NCBI GenBank assembly: GCA_021791815.1 | Contig: JAJYVV010000017.1 | Location: 1-40,765 of the forward strand | Direction of reading: 5' to 3' | DNA: 40,765 nt | From: Bacillota bacterium | Lineage (GTDB): Bacteria > Bacillota > Sulfobacillia > RBS10-35 > JAJYVN01 | Shown here: one piece after another, positions 1-8,699 of the stretch | Numbering within the stretch: position 1 is the first letter of the stretch | Layout: every line of letters begins with the position of its first letter | Made by a program: the position numbers and the translations under genes | The notes under the pieces: generated by a model | What the model was told of the DNA's origin: nothing | Databases searched by the model: none | Seen by the model: only the letters and a program-made list of their open reading frames with translations

Positions 1-310
1 TCCGCCCATTCGCGGACAACGACGATGCGTCGGGCGCGCTGCCAGTCCCCGGCCCGGTAGACTCCGGAGGCAACCTCCAGCACGTCGCCCAGGGCCGCGT
101 GGCCAACCGGGCGGTATTCCAGGGCGGGCGGCCCAGGCGCTCCAGCCGGCACTTGGCCAGGGTGGCCTAGGCACCGTCGCCGACGAGGCGGAAGCGGTGA
201 TCGGGGAACCAGGCGGTGCACGACCGGACCATGTCGGCGGGGAGTTCGACGTGGGACGGACCGTCCTTGTGGAAGAGCCGGATGTCGACGGGCCGCGCAT
301 TTCGGTCATG
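1..310 (-). pseudogene. DDE-type transposase remnant (C-terminal part), with an in-frame TAG and a frameshift
   Basis: Manual minus-strand translation gives RPVDIRLFHKDGPSHVELPADMVRSCTAWFPDHRFRLVGDGA*ATLAKCRLERLGR, then after a frame change ALEYRPVGHAALGDVLEVASGVYRAGDWQRARRIVVVREWA. This resembles DDE transposase cores. Confidence 0.55.
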
Positions 311-374
311 TTGACCACCCGTTTCGGTCCAGGCGGCCGCCCCTCCCCGCCACCGGCCGCCGCACCCACCCCGG

Positions 375-812
375 ATGGCGTTGTCCTCACTCCTTCAACG
401 TCACCCGAGCCTAACAGAATGGCATATCGTCCCAAATAGCCCCGCGCGCCCGTGCTCCAAAGGAACTGCTCCCAATGAGGATGAGCAGTGGGTGGTCGAG
501 CGCGGACTGCAGTTGGCGTCCGAGGCGGCGCTCGACATCTGCAGCCACCTGGCGGCTGCCCTGCAGCTCCCGCCCCCCGAGGACTACGCGCAGGCGGTGG
601 AGCGCCTAGCCGACACCGGCATTCTACCCCCGCCCTTCGCGGCGGAATTTCGCAAGATCGGCGGCTTCCGGAACATCCTGACGCATGGGTACCTGGACAT
701 CGATCCCCGCATCGTCCACGGGGTGCTCGTGGAACACCTCGCGGACTATGAGGTCTTCGCCCGGCACATCGCCGCGTTCCTCGACCGGGGCCAGCCGCGC
801 AACGGCGGCTGA
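375..812 (+). CDS. HepT-like (DUF86/HEPN) ribonuclease toxin; N-terminus uncertain
   Basis: DEQWVVERGLQLASEAALDICSHL plus the RX4HXY motif RNILTHGY. The first ~35 aa do not look like the family. Confidence 0.75.
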   Translation: MALSSLLQRHPSLTEWHIVPNSPARPCSKGTAPNEDEQWVVERGLQLASEAALDICSHLAAALQLPPPEDYAQAVERLADTGILPPPFAAEFRKIGGFRNILTHGYLDIDPRIVHGVLVEHLADYEVFARHIAAFLDRGQPRNGG

Positions 813-1249
813 AGCGCGCTCCGGCGCGACGTGACCGCCGACGGGAGCGGAGTGGATGGCCCAGGGGGCCATGTGATGGGCCCGTGCGGCGGGGGGGACC
901 CGGGGTGGCCCTCGGCGCGGCAAACGTCCGTCGACGACGTGCGCGCGGCCGGCCCCGCCGCCGCCCTGCCGCTCACTGCGGGGTCGCGGCACACAGACGG
1001 CGTCCGGGTGGGGCCGGCCCCGGGCCGCCATTCTTCCAGCACAGTGGACCCCGTCGGCGCCCGCTCCGCGACCGGCAGCGCCCCACCATGCAGGGCGCGG
1101 TAGCGCTCCGGCACCCTCCGGGGATCCGCCGGCGGCACCGCGCGGACCGCCGAGCCGGACGGCGGTGCGGCGCGCCGTCCTCGCGGGGTCGGCGGCCGGA
1201 GGGCCGCGGCGGACGCCACGACCTGGCCCAGGGGCGGAGGGACGGGGTG

Positions 1250-2221
1250 TCACCGAGGGTCCGTGATCGTGTTCCCGGCCGCCGCCGCGTCCGGCGCCCG
1301 GACGACCGCGCGGTGCCACGCGCTCAGGAGGCCCAGGTCGGTTGCCGCCGACACCGCCCCACGGACGGCGTCGGGCACGAGGTCGAAGCGCGCTTCGAAC
1401 GCTTCAAGCACCGCCTGCCGCGCCCGGCGCAGTTCCCCCTCCCGGTGGCCCTCCCGCCGGCCCTGCGCTTGGCCCTCCCGCCGGCCCTGCGCTTGGCCCT
1501 CCCGCCGGCCCTGCGCGCGACCCTCCTCACGAAGCGCTTCGAAGAGTTCCTGTCCGGCAGGCATCCGACCCAACACCTCCAGGAGCCGCGGGCGTTCTCC
1601 GACCCGCAGGGCGCCGTATGCGAGGGCTCCCATCGCGGTCACGACGCCCCGCTCCACGTCCGCCGGCAACGCAGCGGCGAGTGGCGCCGCCTCCTCGAGG
1701 ACGTCCCAGACCCGCGCGGAGTGCCGCATGAGCGGCAGCGTCGCCAGGATCAGAATATCCCCGTCGCCCAGCATCGCGCCAGCGCGAGCCGTGGACTGCA
1801 ACCGGCTCAACTCCGCCTCCCCGTCCATGTCGGCCAGGAAGACCTGATGGGCCTCGAGGGTGGCCCGCCCGCACCGCAGCCGTCGCACCGGTCCGTGCTG
1901 GCGCCCCCAGAAGATGACCGACTCCACCCGCGCAGCCGGGTACGCACGCGCCACCGCAACGTGGTGCTCGATCAGGCGCCCGTGATCCGGAGTGCCCATC
2001 TCGAACTCGAGAGACCAGATGCTCCCATCCGACACGCCTCGCACCAGCCCGTCGACGACGGCTGTTCTGGTCTCCAATAGCGGGATGACCGGCGACAGCG
2101 CTTGGACCTGCTCGGGGCACGGCACGCCGAAGACGCGCGGGGAGGGGTTCCGGAGGTGCTCCACGAGCCAGCGCAGCGCATGGTCCTTGTGCTCGCGGGG
2201 TGGGTCTGGCCCTTCCGCCAC
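1250..2221 (-). CDS. Rpn/DUF-type PD-(D/E)XK transposase/nuclease-like protein with an internal RREGQAQG repeat
   Basis: Intact 323 aa ORF. N-terminal SLEFEMGTPDHGRLIEHHVAVARAYP resembles the Rpn-like nuclease fold. C-terminal GQAQGRREGQAQGRREG repeat is typical of Rpn-like proteins. Confidence 0.6.
   Translation of the reverse strand: MAEGPDPPREHKDHALRWLVEHLRNPSPRVFGVPCPEQVQALSPVIPLLETRTAVVDGLVRGVSDGSIWSLEFEMGTPDHGRLIEHHVAVARAYPAARVESVIFWGRQHGPVRRLRCGRATLEAHQVFLADMDGEAELSRLQSTARAGAMLGDGDILILATLPLMRHSARVWDVLEEAAPLAAALPADVERGVVTAMGALAYGALRVGERPRLLEVLGRMPAGQELFEALREEGRAQGRREGQAQGRREGQAQGRREGHREGELRRARQAVLEAFEARFDLVPDAVRGAVSAATDLGLLSAWHRAVVRAPDAAAAGNTITDPR
1451..1522. repeat. Three tandem 24-bp units (ctcccgccggccctgcgcttggcc)
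   Basis: Read directly: copies at 1451-1474, 1475-1498 and 1499-1522 (the last degenerate). Unit length keeps the frame. Confidence 0.9.
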
Positions 2222-2657
2222 GCCGCTCCCCCATCCCGGTCCGCGCCGGGCGCGGCCGAACGTCCAAGTTTATCCTCTTCACCCAGTATACGGCATGCCC
2301 TGCCGGTTGGGCGGGAGCGGCGGCCGGGAAGCGCTTCCCCCCGGTGCCGCCGGGGGCGCGGGCGCGACCTCCGGCACGTGGGGGCCATCCGGCGAAGAAC
2401 CGCGAACCGCACGAACCCCAACCCCCGCAGGGGTCGCCCGCCGGGAGGGACGGCTTCGTCCGCCGCGTACACCGGCCGCGATGCCCGGCGCCTCCCTGGC
2501 GCTCCGGGACGCCGACGCCTTCCGGCGTCCCTGGCCGCGGCGGGCGGCGTGAAGGAATGGCGGCCCGCCGCGTCTCCGGGGAATGGGAGGGCGATGGCGG
2601 ACGGCAGCCCCCGACGTGGGATCGACAAGCTGCGTGCGCACGGTCCGGCAGACGGGC

Positions 2658-3858
2658 ATGCGCCGACGCGCCGAGGCCCAGTTCGCCGCGCTCTCCTCCG
2701 ACCTGCGCGCCTTCTTCGGCGGGAGGGCCGCCGCCGACGCCGACGACCTGGCCCAGGAGACCCTGGCGCGGGGCCTCCGCGCCTGGGGCGCCGTGAGGCG
2801 CGCGGACGCCCGGAGGGCGTGGGTGTTCGCGATCGCCCACAACCTCCTGCGCGACCGCGCCCGGCGGTCCGGGCGCGCCGCGGGGTCCACGCCGCAGGCA
2901 GAGGTCGCGGACGGCACGGCCCCGGGGCGAGACGACCGCGCGGCGCGGGCGGCGGGCCGGCTTGGACGGTCTGCCGGCCGTCCAGCGGGAGGTGCTCGCG
3001 CTGCGCCTCTTTTGCGACCTGAGCCTCGTCGACGTGGCTCGGCGCCTCGGCATCCCTCCCGGCACCGCATACAGCCGGGCCCACCACGGCCTGCGGCGCC
3101 TGCGGGCGGAGGTGGCGGCGCGGCTCCGCGGGGAGGGCCTGCTGCCGGACTGCGGCGACGTGCGCGAGCGGCTCATCCGCGCCGCCCTGCTGGGCCGGGC
3201 CGGCGGCAGGGCCCCGGATCTGCGCCGTCACCTCGACGCCTGCGCGGGATGCCGGCGTGAGGCCGCGCTGCTCGGCGCCGTGATCGTCGGGGTGGCGGCC
3301 GAGGTCGAGCGCACGGCGCTTGTGGAGGCGCCGGACCTGCGCGAGGCGGATGCCGCCGCTTGGGCTGCGGACCTCCACGCCCTGAACGTGTCGGTGCACG
3401 ACGACCCGGCACCCAGGTCCGAGTGGTGGGTCACGACCTCCAGCCCGGCGCCCCTGTTCACCGTGCACGACGGGCGCGGGCGTGTTCTGGCGGAGACGCG
3501 GCGGTGGCGACACGCCGACGGACGCTGGTCCCTGCACTACGCGCTCCCCGAGCCGTGGGCCAGCGGCGCCCAACTGCGCCTCCTGACGGTCTCGCCGCAG
3601 CGGGTGCCGGTGCGCCGCGACGGGGACGTTTGGGCCGTCCGCTGGCGGGACTGCCCGCTGGCCTCGGACGACCGGCAGCGGGAGGCGCTGTTCCGCCTCG
3701 CCGTGCGGCTCCCGGAGGGCTATGGGGCATCCGGGGCCGATCCCGCGCCGGACCGGGACCCCCATGGGGGCCGGTTGGTCCCATGGTCTTCCCTGCTCCA
3801 GCGCGGGCAGGCCTTTGAGGCGAGGTTGGCCGCCCGGCGGCTGTCGGGCGGGACGTGA
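2658..3858 (+). CDS. ECF RNA polymerase sigma factor with Zn-finger-like and long C-terminal extension; frameshift between sigma2 and sigma4
   Basis: Sigma2 is in the 2583 frame (DADDLAQETLARGLRAWGAVRRADARRAWVFAIAHNLLRDRAR). Sigma4 is in the 2962 frame (LDGLPAVQREVLALRLFCDLSLVDVARRLGIPPGTAYSRAHHGLRRLRAEV), followed by HLDACAGCRREAALL and about 190 aa more. Confidence 0.75.
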
Positions 3859-4826
3859 CCCCGCGCGGCCCACCGGCCCGGCGGACGACGCTTGCAAGGG
3901 GGGCGGGAGACCTGCCCGTTGCCGTGGTCGCCGTGGATCCGCGGATCGACCTGCTTTCGGGCCTCGGCGGGCTCACCCGCTGGGGTACGACGGCCTACGG
4001 GGAGTTCCGCCACTCGGTCAAGGCCGCGGGCGGCGCGGCCCTGCGGGGCTGCGCCGCCACGGCCCCCGCCGTGGCCCTGTTGGAAGGCGCCGCACGCTTC
4101 CGGTTCGACGCCCCCTACCGCTGGGCGCTGCACCACGGGCCCGTGCCCGACCTGGTCCCCCCCGGCCCGCCCCCGGCATCCCGCCTGCGGGCTTGGGACC
4201 ATCGGCACGGCCCCTCTCCGCACTGGAGGAGGCCGTCCGCGCGGTCGCGGGCGCCGGGGCGGTCCGCGCCATCGGCCATGCAGGCAGGCACCGCCCTTCG
4301 GGTTGCGGGGTGGATCCGGGCCGCCGACCCCACCGGTTGGCTTGACCGAGCGCTCGGGCCCTCGACCACCCGGCCGGCCGTCCTCCTCGCGGGGATCATC
4401 GATTGGCACGGGCATGGCGCCACCGTCCGGCGCGCCGACGGGGCGATCGCCCACGCCATCCTCGGGGGCAAGGGGGTGGACGGCACCGACCTCCCGGTGT
4501 ATGGGTCGCCGTCCGACGTGCCGGCCGTCGTCCTCCACGATCTGGCCCACGACCGCCTGAACCCGGCGGCGGAGGCGGCCTGGACGACGCTGCCGGAGCG
4601 CGCCCGCGCCGCCTGGGGCTCGCCGGGCGACTTCGCCGAGTCGGCCGTCCAGGGGCTCACCTTCGTCTACGGGCGGGAGCTGTGGGGGCGGGCGGGCGAA
4701 GAGCGCTCCAAACGCCCGCCGCACGTGGAGGCCCTGGGCGCGCGGCGGACGGACCTGCGGCGGCAGCGGCCCAGACCCGTGCCTGAGGCGGCCATGGCCG
4801 CCCTGGCGGACGCCGTGCCGGAGTGA
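3855..4826 (+). CDS. DUF4932-like protein, with a probable compensating double frameshift around 4190-4290
   Basis: VAVDPRIDLLSGLGGLTRWGTTAYGEF... and DFAESAVQGLTFVYGREL. The middle segment reads better in another frame (PLSALEEAVRAVAGAGAVRAIG). Confidence 0.55.
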   Translation: MTPRGPPARRTTLARGAGDLPVAVVAVDPRIDLLSGLGGLTRWGTTAYGEFRHSVKAAGGAALRGCAATAPAVALLEGAARFRFDAPYRWALHHGPVPDLVPPGPPPASRLRAWDHRHGPSPHWRRPSARSRAPGRSAPSAMQAGTALRVAGWIRAADPTGWLDRALGPSTTRPAVLLAGIIDWHGHGATVRRADGAIAHAILGGKGVDGTDLPVYGSPSDVPAVVLHDLAHDRLNPAAEAAWTTLPERARAAWGSPGDFAESAVQGLTFVYGRELWGRAGEERSKRPPHVEALGARRTDLRRQRPRPVPEAAMAALADAVPE

Positions 4827-4868
4827 CTGGCCCCCCCGCAAAGGCCGAAGCGACAGGAGGGACCCCGC

Positions 4869-6168
4869 GTGCCCGGCCCCGACTACCGCGGAGCCGCCGA
4901 GCGCATCATCGCGGCCCTGATCGAGGTGCACCCGCGCGTCGACTACCGCACGCCGATGGCGGAGGTCCTGGCCGCCTGCCGACGCTGCCGCGAAGAGGCC
5001 GCGGGCTGCGCGACGCCGGGCGCGTTCGCCGGCGTCGTCGGCAGGCTGTTGCACGTGGTCGACGACCCGCATGTCACCGTCCGGGCCGCACGGCCGTGCC
5101 GGTCGACACCCGTCCTGCTGACCATGGTCGCCGGCCTGCCCGTGGTGGGCGACGTGGTCATGCCCGACCTACCCGTCGTCCGCGGGGACGCGTTCCTCCG
5201 GGTCGCCGGGCGCGATGCCCCCGCGCTGCTGCACGGGCGAACGCATGGGCTGCGTGCAGGGCGGCTTCGCGCTGCGCGGCGCCGCCGACCAGCTCCTGAC
5301 GTGGGACGAGGACGAGGGCCAGGGCGACGAGGTGGAGGTGCTGGTGGCGGGCGGGGGCGGCCGCGTGCGGCGCGCGGTCCTGCCCCTGCTGCCGCCCGAC
5401 GCTTCGCCCTTCGCCGAGTTCGAGCGGCGGTACCGGGCCGCGTGGGTGCCGCGGTCGATCCGGGCGGAGTGGCGGAACGGGGCGGCCCTCCTGGTGTACC
5501 AAACGTGCCAGGACCGGAGTTCTCCCGGGTTCACGGACTGGGCGAGCGCGGCCGGCGTGGCGCCGGAGGACGTCCCGTCCATGGCCGCGACCTGCGCCGA
5601 CCTGTTCCCGGAGATGCGGCGCCGCGGCACGCGGCACCTCGTTTTGGACCTGCGCAGCAACGGGGGCGGGTCGGACCACGTCACCGCGCCCCTCTGGCCC
5701 CACCTCTTCGACGGCGAGGTGCGGGGGCCCGGGGAGGAGCGCAGGGTCAGCCCAACGGCCAGGGCATCCTATGAGACGTTCGGCGAGCGCCCGCTCGGGG
5801 ACACGCGGATCCCGCCGCGGGTCTGGCGGTGCGCGGGGGCGCCCGACCGCTTCGAAGGTCCGGTGACCGCGCTCACCGACCCGGGAACGTAGAGTTCGGG
5901 CGAGGGCGCGGCGCAGGTGCTGCGGGACAACGGCCGGGCCCTGTTCGTCGGCGAGCCGACGGGGTGTGGCCCGTCTGCGGGCAACGTCCTGTCGATCCCC
6001 ATCCCCGAGGTCGGCGGGACCCTGCGCTGCGGGTGCAGCCTCTTCTATCGGCCGGGGCCGGAACAGGGCGCGGTCTATCCGGACGTGCTCGTGCGGCCGA
6101 CGCTGGCGGACTTCCGGGCGGGGCGGGATCCCGTGCTGGAAGCGGCGCTGGAGATGGGCGAGCGGTAG
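4869..6168 (+). pseudogene. S41-family (tail-specific) peptidase with a frameshift at ~5215-5240 and an in-frame TAG at 5890-5892
   Basis: Segments LVLDLRSNGGGSDHVTAPL, then TDPGT*SSGEGAAQVLRDNGRALFVGEPTGCGPSAGN. The frames of 5215-5892 and 5917-6168 are identical. Confidence 0.7.
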
Positions 6169-6328
6169 GGGGCGGGCGGGCCCCGGGGAGATCCCTCCCG
6201 CGCGTCGAATCGGTACGGCCGCCCAGCCCGGCGGACCCGCGCTTCTCGCGTCGCGGACGGGAACGCTGAGGGCAGGGTGGACGCCGACCGACGGGCGGCC
6301 CGGACGGCGGACCGCCCGCTGTGCGTAC

Positions 6329-6334
6329 GGAGGG
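6329..6334 (+). promoter_or_regulatory. Ribosome-binding site for the putative selenoprotein
   Basis: ggaggg, 7 nt upstream of ATG 6342. Confidence 0.6.
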
Positions 6335-6341
6335 ATGCCGG

Positions 6342-6992
6342 ATGGCGGAGCAGCGCGGCCTGTCCCCAAGCGATTTGCAGTCTGTCCGACAGATGTTTGC
6401 GGGGGCGCGGCACGACGTCGAACTGGCGGTCTTCCACCGCCCGTCCATCCCGCAGGCAGGGGAAGAAGTCCTCTCCGCGCTGGCGCAGGTGCAGACCGTG
6501 GCCCCGCGGCTCCGCGTCGGCATGCGCGAGTACCGCGACGGCGAGACGCTGGTCGAGCGGGCGCCGGCCATGGCGCTGTTTGCGGCGGACGGGACGGACC
6601 TGCGGGTGCGCTTCGCGGGGTGGCCCACGGGCTACGAGTTCAGCACCCTGCTCGCGACCCTGGCGGACGCGATGCGGGGGGACACCGCGCTGCAGGCCGC
6701 CACGGTGGAGGCGCTGGACGGCCTCCAACAGGATGTGCAGATCAAGGTGTTCAGCACCCCGACCTGACCCCACTGCCCCCGGGCCGTGCGCCTGGGTCAC
6801 CAGATGGCGCTCGCCAGCACCCGCGTGCGTTCGGAGTGCATCGACGCCACCGAGTTCTCCTCCCTCGCGGGCCTCTACAACGTGCGCGGCGTGCCGCGGA
6901 TCGTCTTCAACCGGCGGGTGCATGTGGAAGGCGCGGTGCCGGAGCCCGCCTTCCTCGCCAAACTCCTGCAGTCGGCGGGGGCGGGCGGGTAG
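6342..6992 (+). CDS. Putative selenoprotein: two-domain glutaredoxin/thioredoxin-like (protein disulfide oxidoreductase type) with UxxC active site; TGA (Sec) at 6765-6767
   Basis: ORFs 6321-6767 and 6786-6992 share one frame. Joined they read ...LQQDVQIKVFSTPT[TGA]PHCPRAVRLGHQMALASTRVRSECIDATEFSSLAGLYNVRGVPRIVFNRRVHVEGAVPEPAFLAKLLQSAGAGG*. The family motif is TPTCPYCPRAVRLAHQMA. Confidence 0.8.
6765..6796 (+). promoter_or_regulatory. Candidate bacterial SECIS element downstream of UGA
   Basis: Stem 6778-6784 CCCGGGC pairs with 6790-6796 GCCUGGG (7 bp, one G-U). Loop 6785-6789 is CGUGC, with G as second loop nucleotide. There are 17 nt between UGA and the loop. Confidence 0.6.
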
Positions 6993-6993
6993 G

Positions 6994-7028
6994 GCCGGGG
7001 CGGGCCCCGGATCGGGGCCCGCCCCGGC
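6994..7028. terminator. Perfect 16-bp inverted repeat with 3-nt loop; likely bidirectional terminator between convergent genes
   Basis: GCCGGGGCGGGCCCCG-GAT-CGGGGCCCGCCCCGGC, between the stop at 6990-6992 (+) and the stop at 7034-7036 (-). Confidence 0.7.
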
Positions 7029-7033
7029 GGAGC

Positions 7034-7652
7034 CTACGACGCGGCCGCGACGTCGCACAGGGGGTCCCCGTGCCGCATGTTGGCCCAAGCGATGAGGCCG
7101 GTCACACCCCGCCCGTCCGTGAGGACGTTGCCCGCGTGGAAGTCGCCGTGGACCACGCCGCGGTGGCCGGCGCAGAACGGGAGGAGGCGCCGCAGGCGCG
7201 CGTGCAGGGAAGAGCTCCTCCCAGCCCGCCCAGAACCCCGTGCCTTCGGCCGAGGACATGCCCTCCAGATACTCCTCCTGGCTCCCGTAGGGTGCGCGGC
7301 CGCCCGCGTCGGCGGGGCCGAAGCCGGACGAAGCGACGAAATCCAGGGCGCGGAGGGCGTCCAGCAGGTCGAGGACGCCGCCCGTCAGCGCCTCCGGCCA
7401 CGGCGAGCGAACGGCCTCGAGCGGCTGGCCCGCGAGGCGGTCGCGGATCGCGTACCAGAGGCCGCCCGCCCTGCCCGTCGCCCGCACCGCCGGCACCGGA
7501 AGGTTGCCGGAGAACGCGCGCGCGGCGAGCGCATCGCCGTCGAAGCAGCCGGGCCAGGATTGGAAGCGCGCGACATAGCCGCGGCCGCGCCTGCGGAAGA
7601 AGAACACGCGGCTGACCTCGCCGTGGGCGGCCGGGACCACCTCGCCGACATC
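7034..7652 (-). pseudogene. APH/choline-kinase-like phosphotransferase, frameshifted
   Basis: EVSRVFFFRRRGRGYVARF...GTGFWAGWEELFP, then in another frame RGVVHGDFHAGNVLTDGRGVTGLIAWANMRHGDPLCDVAAAS*. HGDxxxxN is present. Confidence 0.65.
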
Positions 7653-7768
7653 CGGCCTCCTCCGTCTTCAGGGCCACGCGAAGCTCGATCGTCGCCCGCC
7701 TCCTCCGTCCCGCCGGCCGACTTCCGCCGCCGCCGCGGGGGCGCTCCCGATCGGCCGCCCGGACCGTA

Positions 7769-8673
7769 TCACGTCCGCGGGAGGGGCTCGCCGCGCGCGA
7801 GCGCCACGACGCCGGCCTCGCTGCGCGGGCGGAGGACCGGGTCACGGCCGCCCGGGCAGAGGCCGAGGTCCGCCAGGGTGTTCCACGGCTGCGGGCCCCA
7901 GTCGGCCTCGAGGTCGCCCGTCCAGCGCACCTCGCCGGCGGGGCTCCGAGCCTCCAGCGCCAGAGCGTCCACGCCCGCGGCGAGCCGCAGGTCGATCCGC
8001 CCCGAGAGGGTGGACACCGCGCCGCGCGTCTCCGGCCCGGCCTCGATCACCGTGTCGCCGAACCGGTTGTCCACCGGGAGGGCGCCGGCGGGCGCGCGCA
8101 GGACGAGGTGCTCCCGGACCACCGCGACGTCGGCCTCGCCCCGGAGCCCCTCGATCACGCTCGGGTCCGGGCCGTGCCGCCCGGCCCGCCCGGCGCCCCA
8201 CGCGCCCGGGCCGAACGCCGCGTGGTATTGCCGGAGGGCGCCCCCGAGGCCCGACACCCGGTCGGCCCGCGCCTGCCACAGGGTGAGATCGCCGCGGTGT
8301 CGTTCGACCGTGACGGCGCCGGTCTCCAGGCATACGACGTGCGCCGCCACGCCCGCCGCGGCGACGGCCCCGGCGGTGCCGGCGCCTCCACCGTCAGGGC
8401 CGCGCGGCTGTAGGGACGGTGCCATCCCGCCTCGCCCGTGCTGTTGGGCGCGAGGTGCCGGCCCATCTCCCGCCACGCCCCCTCGTCCGTCTCCCCGACC
8501 CACGCGGCGCCGGCCTCGGGCGAGACCAGGGAGAGGCGGAGGCACGGCCCGCGCAGGACCGCCAACGCATCGGCCGCCGCCAGGGTCCCCTCCGCGGCGA
8601 TCAGCCCCTCACGGGTGCGGGCCCACCAGTCGGCCACCGCCATCGTCTCGGCGGCGGCGCGGCCCCCGTCCAT
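7769..8673 (-). CDS. Uncharacterised protein in two frames; probably the C-terminal extension of the adjacent ECF sigma gene
   Basis: 8155-8673 frame (MDGGRAAAETMAVADWWARTREGLIAAEG...) continues in the 7769-8545 frame (AHVVCLETGAVTVERHRGDLTLWQARADRVSGLGGALRQYHAAFG...). Confidence 0.4.
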
Positions 8674-8699
8674 GCGCGTGCCGGCGAAGAGGCGCCCGC

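Noticed and set aside
5890-5892. TAG as pyrrolysine or a globally recoded sense codon
   Set aside because: Several genes in the window end naturally at TAG (6990-6992, 7034-7036, 15889-15891, 31842-31844, 34455-34457). No pylT/pylS-like gene was recognised.
6786-6992. Independent 68-aa ORF starting at GTG 6786
   Set aside because: It lacks a convincing RBS, starts inside the predicted SECIS loop, and is in frame with the preceding thioredoxin-fold ORF. It is the second half of the selenoprotein.
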